From: Sesamum alatum
Taxonomy: Eukaryota; Streptophyta; Magnoliopsida; Lamiales; Pedaliaceae
DNA length: 64,000 bases
Assembly (NCBI GenBank): GCA_034509735.1
Contig: JACGWO010000008.1
Coordinates: 14,457,864-14,521,863 of the forward strand
Direction of reading: 5' to 3'
The translations under genes and the position numbers were made by a program. Positions 9,808-21,008 of this stretch are shown here, piece by piece (position 1 is the first letter of the stretch; each line of letters begins with the position of its first letter). The notes beneath the pieces are model-generated. The model did no database searches. It saw nothing but the letters and a program-made list of their open reading frames with translations, and was not told where the DNA came from.

Positions 9808-11836
9808 ATGTCTACGGGTAGCATAGATAGGGATGCAATTGAGGACATCTTGATTGACTTGGTAGAGCCTTCGGGTGATGAAGGCGATAATCCCACAACG
9901 TTTGGCTCTGCCTCCTGTCATGGAGGTGAGAGTGAGGAAGAGTGAAATAGAAAGGAGGCGGAGGACAGGAAGCGGATGGAAGATCTCTTGGTTGTGACCG
10001 CGGCTGTCGCATTCTGTATATTTAGGTCTACGCTTACGGAGGAGGATCTGGTGGGTGTTTGAAGCAAGTATGGGATACCTGGTGATCACGTGATCCAGAT
10101 CCCTGATCTTGCTGCTCCCCCAAACTTCCCCCCTACTGGCTTTCTATGCTTTAACCTTGCTCAATTGGAAGCAGGTCTCCGTATTCTTATTCCCCCTTTC
10201 TTCTGCGAGGTAGCTACTTTGTTCAATATCTCTCTGAACTGGCTAGTCCCTAAATCCTTTAGCTTGCGGTCCGGTCTTTATATTCTGGTAAAAAATCTAG
10301 GGGACACCCCTTCTGCTGCCCAATTTCATTTTTTCTTCATGATTAAAAGAGCTGATCCGGGCTTGTTCTACTTCACCTCCCAAGGGGAAGCTCGGTTTCT
10401 ATCCACCGAGTCCTCAGTGAAGGAGTGGAAACGTGATTATTTTTTCATCTCCTTCCCCAAGCCCTGGTTGTTCCCTCAAGTGGGGACTATGAATCCCCTT
10501 GAGCAATTAAAATATTCTGCTCTCAACCAACCTACTGCTTTTCAGGCCTTGTTAGAACGTTTGTATGCTTCTCCTTTTGATCCCCGCAAATAGTACACCC
10601 TGCTATCCTTCATCAGTTGGTCCTGAGCCCTAAGGCGGCGAACATGGATCCTGTTGCCGGTATATGCTCTTGCAACTTGCCTTACTATTTCCTTTCTGCA
10701 AGGGAGGAATTATAAAAATATATATTGATGTATTTTTTTGTGTATACCTACGTGCAGGAAGGATGTTCCAGAGATTACTGCAAGACAAGGCGGAGGCGAC
10801 TCCTAGCGCCGGTTCCTCTACTCGGAGCACTCGGGCTCAGACCCCATCCCTACTTCGACCAAGAAAGCTAAGGGCCAACCGGGTCCCCTGGCACCTGCTG
10901 CTCCCTGCCCTATTGAAGAGAGGTCGGCAAAGAAAAAGCTCTCTTTTGACTAGACCCTATAGGAGGACTCCTCCCAGCTGCTGGGATGAGGGGGAGCATA
11001 GCCGCTCTGCTGAGTTTCTAAAGGGGATAAGGCCAACCTAGGAAAGAACGTATGCGGATAACCTACCCTGAGCTCAGGCCCTGGGCCTATTTGCTACTTG
11101 TCTCAGCAGGGTAAGTGTCTGTATCAATCATGTTAGTGCATAGTAATAACTGAGAAATGACATAACCTGATTAGTCTGCTTTGCCGTACAGGCCTGCGTG
11201 TTGGGGGGCAATTTGTTCAGCTGGTTGGAGCAATGAGGTCCCTTGTTTGGGGGCTCCCTTAAGAGGGTGGAGGAGCTGGAGGAAGCCAATCGCAGGTTAA
11301 GGAAGGCCGTCAAGAAGAGGGATGCGATGCACCAGGAGGATGTCACCAGTCTGTGCCATCTGAGGGAAGAGGTTACCGCCCTGCATTTCTGCCCAGAGCA
11401 GATGGTCCCACAGGCTGAGAAGGAAAGGAAGGAGTTGATCTGCCAATACCCTAAAACCGATGAGGGTCGAGATATGCTGGAGGGTACTTGACGGAGTCGT
11501 CTGGCTGGATATACTAAGACTCATGAGTTTCAGAGCCTGCTGGTGGATAAGGCTCTGAAATACTACTATCATGGATTTCAGACTTGCGTCCAGCAATTTG
11601 CTGCAACTGGTTATCCTCCTACAGGTGTTGATGCCTCCTTCCTAGACCAGAATGCTGGCCTGGCTACAGCCCTCGACCCGGACGATGATGGACACGCTCC
11701 AGTGCCAGAGTTCCCTTCTGCTGAGGATGACCCTATGTTTCTGGACCTGAATGGGCAAGTCGCAGAAGATGCAGGCCCCTTGAGATCGGAGCCTCCTGTC
11801 GCAGCTAATGAAGAAAGTGCCTCCCCCTGCTGGTAA
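9808..11836 (+). pseudogene. Antisense extra ORF (aORF) of the Tat element, gypsy-type 'transposase_28'
   Basis: The frame starts at ATG 9808 (MSTGSIDRDAIEDILIDLVE) and passes a frameshift near 9945. It contains RSTLTEEDLVGV, an in-frame TGA near 10055, then SKYGIPGDHV. It continues open from 10090 to 10593 with the pattern FEVA/NISLNWLVPKS and a long hydrophobic-aromatic domain. After a probable intron (about 10594-10758) come Ser/Pro-rich sequence, a coiled coil (RVEELEEANRRLRKAVKKRD near 11260) and EFQSLLVDKALKYYYHGFQTC near 11528. This matches the order in aORFs of Tat/Ogre-type elements, which lie downstream of integrase in antisense orientation. Exon limits are inferred. Two lesions make it a pseudogene unless recoded. 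Confidence 0.7.
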
Positions 11837-13130
11837 ATTAACATGTCCCCTTTCCCTAAAAGAAGAACATTTTCAGTTCTTCCTGTTAAATATTTGATAC
11901 CTCCTGTGTGAGGTTTGCAAGTGCCCAAATGCCCGCTTTGGATATTTTTTGCTTTGGTTGCTGGCACTTTGATGCCGAGGATTCTACTTCTCCTCCTCCT
12001 TTCTTCTATGAATGTTTTTGCTTTTCCCCAGAGGGTGTTTGCTTATTTTGAATGAATGTGCTTGTTGCGATGCTTCTGATTTCCTGTATGTTAGTATAGT
12101 AATTTGTAGGGAATGTCCAAGCTTATGGGGCTAACATGCCCAGAATAAATTGTTCTCCTGCAAGTAAGTAATGAAAGGAGGAGGCTTTTCAAGTCTTATG
12201 GTAAATATAGATTTGAGCAAGTTTCCATATGTACTGCTTGTTGTAAGCAAAATTTTGACACAAACCAAGTTCTTAGAGAACATGTCTTACATGAGGAATA
12301 CCTGTGGATGCAAGAACGATACAACCTGTTAGGAGGTTTCGAGCTTAAGTAGGAATACACCTGCTGCAGCAAGGTAACATGCTTAAATGTTGGCCAATGG
12401 CCTTTCTATGTATAGTCCCCCTGCTGGGGGAGCAGGTTGGTCAGCAGCTTCTTATCATCAACAAGATAGGTGGCTCTTGCACTGGTCTGGCTTTGAGATC
12501 CCTTGCTAGCAGTTGTATCAGCAGAAGCGGAGCAAGACCTGCTGCAATAGGTAGTAAGCAAGTGCTAGAAATACCAAGTAGAAAACATGATCCAAGCTGT
12601 TATGGAGCATATGCATGCCATTATGTGTGAGTTATCATAGCTAGATAAGCATGCCTTATGAGGGCAAGTTATTAAGACTTTCAGCCTGTAAATTGAGCGA
12701 GGATGTGCCCTTCTAGGGAAACTTATTAGGGCTTTTGCAGCCAGTAGGAGTGCGCTAGCAGGGCAGCTTATTATGAGCGTGCGCCATCAAGGGCGGCTTA
12801 TGAGATGTGTGCACTACCAAGGGCGGTTCATTGGTTGTGTGTGCTAACAATGCAGCTTGTGAGATGTGTGCGCCAGCAAGGTGATTAACCTGTTGATAAA
12901 GCAGAGTATAGCAAAGGAGCGGGAATCGCTCTTTTTTCAAGCAATAAGTGTTGATTGAGCAGGTAGTAAAGTAATGAGTATTAAGCAGGGTGTTCAGGAG
13001 TAAAACTTCCTGAGGTTGTACGAATTCCATGGTCGGGAGAGCTTTCTGCCATCTACATCTTGTAGTCCGTGTCTCCGAATTTGACAATCTAGCTTACCTT
13101 GTAGGGGCCCTCATAGTTCGGAGCTAGCTT
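11837..13130. other. Tat element non-coding spacer with degenerate tandem repeats
   Basis: There is no gene. Around 12720-12890 several units resemble GTGTGCGCYAGCAAGGGCGGCTTAT(T/G)A. In reverse complement these correspond to the ATAAGCCGTCTGCTGGTGCACGC repeats of the nested element at 24760-25080, which links the two elements as one family. Confidence 0.6.
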
Positions 13131-13136
13131 TCCTAC

Positions 13137-13860
13137 TGGTTTTAAGACACTGACTCATCTCCGCACAAGATCTCCCACCTAGAACTCTCCTCTTCACCCT
13201 TCTGTTGTAAGCACTGACTACCTTCTGGTAGGCAGCAAGGCATCGTTGCCCTTCTGCTTGTAGTTTTGTATCCTGAAGGATTCCAATCCTGTTTCAGTAG
13301 GAATAACGACCTATGAGCCATATACCAAGTTGAAAGGAGTCTCTCATATGGTTGATCTAGGAGTGGTCCTATAAGACCATAAGAAAATGGGCAGGGCATC
13401 TACCCACTGCCCTCCTGCTTTCTTCAACCTAGTCTTGATGCCTTGCAACAGGATCCTGTTTCTGACTTCTACCTACGCGTTAGCTTGGGGTTAGCATACT
13501 GAAGTGAAGTGTTGTTAGATGCCCAAGTCGACACACCAGTCTTGAATTTTGCAGCCCTGAAACTGGCGACCATTGTCAGAAATAAGAACACGAGGTAAGT
13601 TATAGATGATATGATGTTTTTCCATAAAAATTTAATCATTTCATCCTCTGTGATCTTGGCAAGGCTTCCAGCCACTTGCTTAAATAGTCCACTGCTACTA
13701 GCAGGAATTTACATTGTTCTTGTGTGACTTGCAAGGGACCCACTATGTCCATCCCCCATTGGGAAAATGGGCAAGGAGCTGAAAAGGCTTTGAAGGGCTC
13801 AGCTGGCACATGTATGAGTGGCGTGCTTCTGGTACTGCTCATACTTGAGAGTAGGCCAAA
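13137..13860 (-). pseudogene. Ty3/gypsy integrase, core and C-terminal part
   Basis: Minus-strand blocks give the integrase core: PFSQWGMDIVGPLQVT with the first catalytic Asp, KFLLVAVDYLSKWLEALP, then VLISDNGRQFQG with the second Asp. NRILLQGIKTRLKKAGGQW follows, with the catalytic Glu in VEVRN just before it, and LPIFLWSYRTTPR comes next. Stops and indels separate the blocks. The zinc-binding N-terminus is not seen. It lies directly after the protease remnant with RT and RNase H missing. Confidence 0.85.
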
Positions 13861-13969
13861 AGTATCCGACTATTAAAATTTTCCCTGCAAGGGCCATGCC
13901 ACCTATATGGGATCCGCATGATCCTTCATGAATCTCCTAGAGCACAGTTTTGTCCTCAACAGATGACAG

Positions 13970-14284
13970 TCATCGGAGGTAGGGCTGGGAAAAACTACAC
14001 TTGTAGAGGATTCCTCCTAACAAAGTAAATCCACAAAAAAGCATATGTACAGAAATGCCAGAATCCACAAAAATACGTTGAATAGTGTAGTTAGCAAGAG
14101 TGGCAGAAATAACAAGTGCATCATTATGGGGTAAATGAACTCCCTGTATGTCAGCAGGTCTGAAATGGATCATAGGACCCCTTGCTGGTGGTTTGTGGTC
14201 AAGATCCATCATTGCTCTAGCAGCACGGGCATGGGCGCGCTTGGCTCTACTAGAGTCCCCATCAGTGGGTCCTCCTGCAATCAT
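13970..14284 (-). pseudogene. Gag end and aspartic protease remnant
   Basis: The minus frame begins MIAGGPTDGDSSRAKRAHARA, a typical gag-protease linker of Tat elements. It continues to VHLPHNDALVISATLANY and the protease active-site segment FVDSGISVHMLF, where family members have DSGSS. The frame then runs into unrelated sequence, so only the first third of the protease is present. The D-S-G triad is kept but the second Ser is Ile. Confidence 0.8.
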
Positions 14285-14902
14285 ATGAATTACCCCTTGG
14301 CAACGATGTTTTATGGCTCTGCTCCTCAGCTAGAAATTTTTCCTTTCTGTGCTCTATTTTGGGGGGATTAGCGACCTGCTCCTCGCTTCTGCGGGAATTG
14401 TGATGGCGGGAGCATTCTTCCTTATGTTCACAACGTTGGTCCTTGTCGATGTAGTCCTTCAAGTAGCCAGCCTGGACAAGTCGTTCTATTTCCTGTCTCA
14501 ACTGGCGAAACTGGAAAGGGGATGCCTCCTTGCTGGCAGAGCCAGTAGGGAAGGATTTGTCCTATTATTGCCCAGCAGGGCCTGTTCGTCCATCGATTGA
14601 CTTCCTGGCGTTCTTCCTCGCTCCCGCTAGGAAGAGGGTCCTGCTCCACTTGCTTGGGAGCCTCAAAACGTTAAGCGAATGGTCTCGACTATGAACTGGC
14701 GGAGGTGCTCGTATAGGAGCAGATCCAAAACAGCAGGAGCAGCGACTAGGTTGGACACTAGGGCTGGAAGGTCGCCACCCAGAGTAGTAGCGGCACTAGC
14801 TAGGCCAAGGAAAGAACTAGCTGGAGCAGGGCACACCAACTGGAGAGGGGAAGGCACCAGCTGGAGCGGGTCAATCGACGATTGGAATCGGGAGGCCACC
14901 AC
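14262..14902 (-). pseudogene. Gag remnant of the Tat element
   Basis: Minus-strand frames at 14262-14501 (RQEIERLVQAGYLKDYI, the conserved 'E-I-E-x-L-I-x-x-G-Y-L' gag block), 14428-14649 and 14663-14902 follow the PBS in the right order but in different frames. Frameshifts and probable deletion have removed the capsid core. The assignment rests on the GYLKDYI block and position. Confidence 0.65.
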
Positions 14903-15060
14903 TTAGAGTTGGTTCATTAGCTGGAGCGTGGACGCTGACGGAACTCCTTATCTGTTCAAGAGGTAGGATGGGGCATCCTACTGTAGCAGGGAGAAAGGCA
15001 TCTTTCTGAGAAAGATCCAATGTTATCTAAATAGGTCATTTCTTACGTCAAGCTCAAGCG

Positions 15061-15079
15061 TTCTCACAGACGGCACCAA
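15061..15079 (-). promoter_or_regulatory. Primer binding site of the Tat element
   Basis: The minus strand reads TTGGTGCCGTCTGTGAGAA immediately after the LTR end GTATCA. It matches the PBS at 5794-5812 at 18 of 19 positions. Confidence 0.85.
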
Positions 15080-15871
15080 TGATACGTAACGGGGTCCCAG
15101 AAGCACCATAAAATATCGAGGGACCTTCACAAAAATCCCAAGATTGATGGGGAGACTAACCTACAGAGAGGGATTAGCACTCTGATGCTTAAGTCAGTAA
15201 TGGTCGACAAAATGAAATAAAGGGAAATTTTGAAGGAAGTGAGAATAATGGTAAAGTGATGTTTTGTAGTGATAATTCATGTGAGATGTGCTGAAAATAA
15301 CTGAAAAGAAGATAAAACTCATGTGCAAATGGAGTGCCAAGAGAGTATAGATATTACTTGATACTTCCAAGTTATTGTTCGCCAAATGACTGCACGGTGA
15401 GCCTTTTTATATCTAGTGTTGAACCCGATTTTGGAGGAATTAGGTTGAGTTTCGTATACCATTGGAAACCTTGGAAGTCAGCTTCTCAACCCAACAAATC
15501 GCGCAAGAATCGGAGAAGATATGGTCGTTTGAGTAAATTCTGTCATATCTGTCATGTTTCTCTTAAAAGTAGTTACCTGCTGAGAAAGACCCGAATTCCG
15601 GTCAATCTACTAGGGATTTGTATGAGATTTTTCAGTGTGATGTGGCTCCATGTGGTGGTCACCTGTGTGATGTGGAATTAGAGTTGTTGGATGACTAGGC
15701 TTGCTGTACGAGCCTTTTCCGTGGGCCTGCCAGGTTAGTGTGTAGAAACTGGGCTATGTATAAAAAGCCTTACTGTTTTGGGCTGGGTAACCCTGTCTTG
15801 CTGGGCTGCCTTGCCTGGAGGCCTACTCCTGGCTATTGGTCTGGCTCGGTGGATTTGAGGAGGCATCGTCA
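15080..15871 (-). mobile_element. 5' LTR of the Tat element
   Basis: 792 bp. A promoter TATA on the minus strand is in the segment that reads CTTTTTATACATAGCCC (15753-15769 region). The terminal TGACGATGCC is at 15871. Confidence 0.9.
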
Positions 15872-15877
15872 TATATA

Positions 15878-16188
15878 CACTAGAAAAAATACTATGGGGG
15901 AGAATTTTAATAGCTATGACTAATAATTGAGGTAAATAACTATTATTAACTACGATTAAATAAACCTGATACAAAAGACTACCTTTTACATCATGAAAAT
16001 TATTTATTATAACTAAGAGTTATTGTAAAAATATTTTCCATGACTTTTAGACATGAAAAATGTTTGGCCACCCTGCAGAAACCAAGGCCAACAACCGTTA
16101 TGTGGTCGTGGTCAATGACTATTTGCTATGATTATTTATTATTAACCATGATAATTAGCTATAATTAACTGTTATATTTCTTGTATTG
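15878..16188. mobile_element. CACTA-type MITE
   Basis: The left end is CACTAGAAAAAATA and the right end, read in reverse, is CAATACAAGAAATATAAC, both close to plant CACTA termini. ATA flanks both sides as a possible 3-bp duplication, in low-complexity DNA. The interior text (TTAGACATGA, GACTATTTGCTATG, TTAACCATGATAATTAGC) recurs at 48250-48510 and 49975-50190. It has no ORF. Confidence 0.7.
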
Positions 16189-16432
16189 ATATATATATAT
16201 ATATATAAATATTTAAAAGGGCACGTACTTGTCAATCATAAACCAAAGTGTAGTAAAACATTTCAACCAATCAAAATGCGCTTGAAGTTTTTATCTCAAA
16301 TCATGTTGCATCTATTGTTCCATATAATATATACACGTGATGTGTATAACGATTATGTCATTTATTTTATTCAAAGGAAGATTTTTTATTCTAGCGCGCA
16401 AAAAGATTTTGTACAAATATATATATTAATAT

Positions 16433-17613
16433 TAGGCTTAATTGTATTTACTAGCCCGTATATTAGGGGGTGGCTTATATATAGGGGTTGTAAGTACTGC
16501 CGTGGAATTAATTTTTTTCTTTTTTGCAATTGTAGGACTCCGGTCACCGAGTTTTAAAAGTGGCTGGAATAATTTGCTGACATTGACAAATTTAGGGCTT
16601 TTTAAATTGAGGAAAAAACTGACTGGGCATATTTTAAAAGTACCTTGCCACATAAGAGCTGACATGAAAAAAATGTCTAAAATAAATTTTAAACTTACAT
16701 TGTGTATAATTATAAATTATAAAAATAAAATTATTATAATGTAATATTTTTTTTAAAAAAAATTAACCCCCTCCCACCCCCCACCCCCGTTCGCCCTGCT
16801 AATTGTTCCCTTTCGTCGCCCCGTCCCCGATAGAGGGGGCGACACTGCCCCAGCAGAGGGGGCAAACAACGTCGGCCTCCAAGCTGCGATGCGCGACATC
16901 GCCGTTGCCCAGATCTGTATATCTGGGCAATCGTCGTCGCCCAGCTGGTTGGGGGGTGACAACGCTTGCCCTCGTCTGCTGGTCGTCGTCGCCTCTTTCT
17001 GGACGACTGCAGCGGGAGGGTGGATGAGGGGTTGGGGGGGAGGGAGTTTTGTTTTTTCTTTTTAAAATTGATATTATATAAAAATAATAATTTTTTTATG
17101 TATTTATATTTTACTGGTTGTATCTATAATACATTAAATTAATTTTTTTTATATTTTATTCTAATTTACAATATATTTTAATGTATGTAAGATAATTTAT
17201 TATATCCATGCAGAATTGTGTTAGGACAGCTAGTATAAAATATAAATTCAAAGTCTGTTTTTGTGGTAGATGAGAGATAAAAAAAATATCCAGTCATTAA
17301 AAGAACACCCAAATAAAAAAGTATTTTTTTTCTTTTTTTCATGTCAGTGCTTATGTGGCAGAAAAAAAAATAACTTAGTTGGCAATTAATTTTTTATTAC
17401 AATTCCATGTCAGCAAAAGCCAAAAAAAAAGCCCTAATTTTTGTCCACATCAGTAAATTCTGGTAAGTTTTAAAAATTCGGTGGCCGAAGTCCTACAATT
17501 ATAAAAAATAAAAATAAAATTAATTACGAGGCACGATTTGCCACCTCTATATTTAAGGTCCTTATTTTGTCAACTTCTTTAATATACGGGGTAATAAATA
17601 CAATTAAATCTAT
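16433..17613. mobile_element. Inverted-repeat element with GC-rich core
   Basis: The ends are inverted copies: GGCTTAATTGTATTTACTAG then CCGTATATTA on the left faces TAATATACGG then CAATTAAATC on the right. Further in, GGACTCCGGTCACCGA faces TCGGTGGCCGAAGTCC. The centre (16767-17050) is abruptly GC-rich, with CGTCGCCC motifs and a hairpin TTGCCCAGAT/ATCTGGGCAA at about 16905-16930. It ends about 180 bp from the stop codon of the kinase gene. No target duplication was found. Confidence 0.75.
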
Positions 17614-17791
17614 ATATTATATGGAATAAAAAATGTAATATGATTTGATAAAAAAATTCAATCAAATCTAAATGACCCCAAACTATATTATAATCTAAAT
17701 GTTTTTATTTTATTATATATGGACGAGCTGCCAAGAACCTTACACTAACAGGGGCATATACATCCAGCTTAATTACACTAGCTAGAAACAA

Positions 17792-19357
17792 CTAACATTC
17801 ATTAGAAAGCTGCAACTTGAGGAACTCCAATTCCATCTCCGCGGCAACCCTCTTCTTCCTCTCACTCTCCACCTCCACTCTCAGCTTCTCAATCGCCTGC
17901 ATCAGCTGATCTTCCCTGCTCGTTTCCAGGGCGTCTTCCCCACCGATCGACGCAATCATCTGCGCAACCTGCTGCCTCTGGTCATCCAAACTCTTCCTCA
18001 AGAACAGCAAACTTCCCAACACCACTCCCATGTCGATTCCACCACCTGCAGTACTAGCAGCTTCAGTTTCGTGCTGTCCAGGGCTGGAATTTGATCCTTG
18101 TGGTGAGCCATCACTGCCCTTTTCTTGAATGACGATTTCGCCTCCGAATGTGACCTGTTTGCCGATTTTATCAGCAGCTTCTTGATGATCAGATGGGAAA
18201 ACGGGGTCTAGTTCAAATCCCTCCTCGTTAAAGTTCCATCCGCTGATCCTTCGCTGCTTCACGTTTTCGCCTGACGACGATTCATCATCGTCGTCGCCGT
18301 CTTCGTCGCCTTCGTCGTTTTTGCTATGTATCTTTGCCCCCTTGAACCTCTGCTCGACAGCAGGCAATCCCTGCAACACGTTTTTTACTAAGAAATCAGG
18401 GCCCTTGCAGTTCTTGAAAAAGGGGTGCTTCAGCAATTTTTCAGCAGTTGGCCTTTTTGAGGGATCTTGATCCAGGCACAAACCGACCATATCCTTGAAA
18501 GACTTCGAAAACCTCTTCTTTTTGCTGTCCTTACTCTTCTCATAGTGGTCCGAAAACCGAAAACGCTTTGTGATTTTCATGATCAGGGATTTGGAAGGTG
18601 GAAGATCAGACAGTGGAGGCCTTCCATGCGCTAATTCCAGCGCTGTGATCCCAAAAGACCAGATATCAGCTTTGAAACCGTACCCTGTGTGCGAGTGTAT
18701 CACCTCCGGCGCCATCCAGTACGGCGTGCCGGTGAAATCAGTCAGCCTGAGGGACGACGAAGATGACGATCTGCCTAAACCATACGTCAAATTCGACTCG
18801 TAAATAGAGGCTGAGACCCCGAAGTCCGCCAGCTTCACTGAACCATTCGAGTCGACGAGAATGTTGCCGGCCTTGATATCTCTATGCAAATGGCCTTGTC
18901 CGTGGAGATAAGATAAAGCAGACAATATTTCCTTGAGAACAGTGGCGATGCATGGCTCCGGCAGGCCTTCGGGGAAGGAAGAAGCGATGATGGACTGTAG
19001 AGAGCCGCCGGACATGAAGGGCATCACCACCCAGAGACGGCGGTCGACGGTGAAGGAGCAGTGAGCTCTGAGGATGTTAGGGTGGCGGAGGAGCGTCATC
19101 GTCTTGGCTTCTCGACGAACACTGTCGAAATCGGCCCTCGATTTCTCGAGATCAATGGCCTTGATCGCCACCACAGACGAGTCCATGGGAATGCAGATGG
19201 CCTTATACACAATGGCGCTCACCCCTCTGCCGATCTCATCAAGAATCTTGTAGCAATTCGCGTCGAGAGGGTACTGATCAGTACTACTGCTGACGGGCTT
19301 CCTCGGACCATCTCCTTCTCTCTCTTCCATAGCCATTTCCAGTGTTTTTCTCGACAA
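17792..19357 (-). CDS. BLUS1: BLUS1-like Ser/Thr protein kinase (STE20/GCK family)
   Basis: An intact, intron-less 521-aa kinase. The domain runs from about residue 36 to 314: Gly loop GRGVSAIV (43-50), catalytic Lys66, HRD 158-160, Asn165, DFG 178-180, a Ser-rich activation segment and APE 216-218. The [15 protein letters not shown] and [21 protein letters not shown] blocks are those of Arabidopsis BLUS1 (At4g14480), the phototropin substrate that relays blue light to the guard-cell proton pump and opens stomata. The RRIS-GWNF motif (S372) matches the region of its phototropin phosphorylation site. An acidic stretch (350-364) and a C-terminal coiled coil (about 470-518) follow. An alternative start is Met8 or Met10. 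Assigning function by orthology is an inference; a close paralogue is possible. Confidence 0.85.
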   Translation of the reverse strand: MSRKTLEMAMEEREGDGPRKPVSSSTDQYPLDANCYKILDEIGRGVSAIVYKAICIPMDSSVVAIKAIDLEKSRADFDSVRREAKTMTLLRHPNILRAHCSFTVDRRLWVVMPFMSGGSLQSIIASSFPEGLPEPCIATVLKEILSALSYLHGQGHLHRDIKAGNILVDSNGSVKLADFGVSASIYESNLTYGLGRSSSSSSLRLTDFTGTPYWMAPEVIHSHTGYGFKADIWSFGITALELAHGRPPLSDLPPSKSLIMKITKRFRFSDHYEKSKDSKKKRFSKSFKDMVGLCLDQDPSKRPTAEKLLKHPFFKNCKGPDFLVKNVLQGLPAVEQRFKGAKIHSKNDEGDEDGDDDDESSSGENVKQRRISGWNFNEEGFELDPVFPSDHQEAADKIGKQVTFGGEIVIQEKGSDGSPQGSNSSPGQHETEAASTAGGGIDMGVVLGSLLFLRKSLDDQRQQVAQMIASIGGEDALETSREDQLMQAIEKLRVEVESERKKRVAAEMELEFLKLQLSNEC

Positions 19358-19499
19358 TTTCTTGAGAAAAATTAAGAGGCTTTCTGAGGATTATATTCCA
19401 AGAGATTTCTTTCAGAAGACGAAAGAAGGAATGGAGAAAAAGTGGGCTGATGAAGCAGTTTTCTTGTGAAAAAGAGAGAGGATTACGCACATAGCGGTG

Positions 19500-20155
19500 G
19501 TGTATCTGTATTTATCTGTACCTGTAATAATGGGCATAAATTATGCAGTGAAAGTGAAGGTTTGATTCATGTGATTTTTCAACTGCTTTAATCATAAATG
19601 GAGATGGCGATTCAGTTTCGGTAAAGGGTGAAGTGAAGAAGCTCTGTGACTGTGACTGTGTGTTTGCAGAGTTATATGTATGTGTATGTTCACACGTACG
19701 GAAGGAGAAGATGAAATAGTTTAAGTACTTTTGTAGTAAAAGCGCATTAACTCTTTGACTTGTGGAACATGAAATAGTGGAAATTATGAGACTTTTTGCT
19801 TATGAAGTCTCGTTAAGTTTGGATTCTTGTTCGTGATAACTGAAATTGCATGAATCTGCTATGTTATTACACTTGCATATTGAATTTTTTATTTTAAATG
19901 CCATGTTCAACAAAAATCCAGACGAATTTCACCTTGTTTGTTTTTTCAGTTTCAATTTTCAGTACCTACGAATGGTGAAAATATATTTATTCATATCTAT
20001 AGTGTATGGACACTTCAAAAATTACCTAATGTAATATCGGATACAGCTCAAACATAAAGATGGCAATCTTTACCTAAGAAGTTTGTGTCATGAGAAGTTT
20101 CAAGGCACGACCCTTACCAGAAGAAAAACCAGCACCAGCGAAAAGCCCCAGTAGA
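19500..20155. other. Upstream region of the kinase gene
   Basis: The region between the kinase start and the next gypsy remnant is AT-rich. I see no decisive TATA box or gene. The short open frame at 19846 has no support. Confidence 0.4.
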
Positions 20156-20199
20156 GTCGAGTCCCTAACCTCCTAGGGCGGAAGGACGCAAACATGCCC

Positions 20200-20735
20200 C
20201 CTCTGGACCCTCGGAGGATACAAACCCCCCTCGGAAAGGGTCATATGCATGATTGCAGGAGGGGACCTACGGGAGGAGACTCTCATTAGGGCCCCAAGGG
20301 CGTTGGTCCGAGAAGTGGTGAATATGCTTTCCGAGGAAATCTTGGACGTGAATATAGAGGAAGGTGCTCCATCATTCAATTGGGCCGGCCTAGGAAACAT
20401 GGGTCATCCCATCTCATAAAGACGCTCTGATAATCACGGCCACCATGGCTAACTATGAAGTCAATAGACTCTCCATAGACTCAGGGAGTTCGGCTGATAT
20501 AATATATGGAGAAACCTATGATCAGATGCAGTTAGGAGAAACCCCTATGGAGAAAGTGGACACCTCATTGTACGGATTTGCGGGAGAAATGGAGCGCCCG
20601 AGAGGCGCTATCGCCCTCATCTTTTCCTTGGGGCAAGGGTCGTTGAGGAAGACATGTTTAATCAAATTCTTGGTAGTAGACGCCCCCTCAGCCTACAACG
20701 TAATTCTAGGGAGGCCCTCTCTAAATGCCTTTTAG
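20200..20735 (+). pseudogene. Gag end and aspartic protease of the third Tat element
   Basis: Upstream frames contain VICMIAGGDLREETLIRAP, the gag-protease linker. A frame change leads to KDALIITATMANYEVNRL, the active site SIDSGSSADIIY (about residue 10 of the frame from 20445), GFAGEMERPRGAIAL, and VVDAPSAYNVILGRPSLNAF, the hallmark 'Y-N-x-I-L-G-R-P' block at the protease end. The protease itself (20445-20735) is open and complete in motifs, but the flanking frames are broken. Confidence 0.9.
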
Positions 20736-21008
20736 GTGGTCATATCTACCTTCCATATGAAGATCAAATTCCCCGTGTCAGGCGGGATAGGGGAAGTAGG
20801 CGAAGACCAAATAGTCGCGAAAGTGTTACGTCGAGGCCATACGAAAAGGACAAAAGTGTGGAGCCATAGACTTGCCCTCGGAGGAATCCCACAAAAAACA
20901 AAGGAGAGACCCTGCTGAGTGGAAAGAGGGGGGAGGTCCTGGACCTTCCCCACGAGAAACCTCACTTAGCCAGGAAGACCATTCTAAGGTCCAGCCTGCG
21001 AAAAGGAA

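Larger units (their letters stand above)
6174..15871 (-). mobile_element. Complete Tat-lineage LTR retrotransposon, RT deleted
   Basis: This 9698-bp element is bounded by LTRs of 793 bp (6174-6966) and 792 bp (15080-15871) beginning TGA and ending ATCA. It is flanked by the perfect 5-bp duplication TATAT (6169-6173 and 15872-15876). Read on the minus strand the order is LTR, PBS, gag, protease, integrase, tandem repeats, an oppositely oriented aORF, PPT, LTR. There is no room for RT/RNase H between protease and integrase. A copia-like solo LTR interrupts the 3' part. Confidence 0.92.

Noticed and set aside
18570..18803. Open frames antisense to the kinase and FHA genes
   Set aside because: Shadows of well supported coding sequence on the opposite strand.
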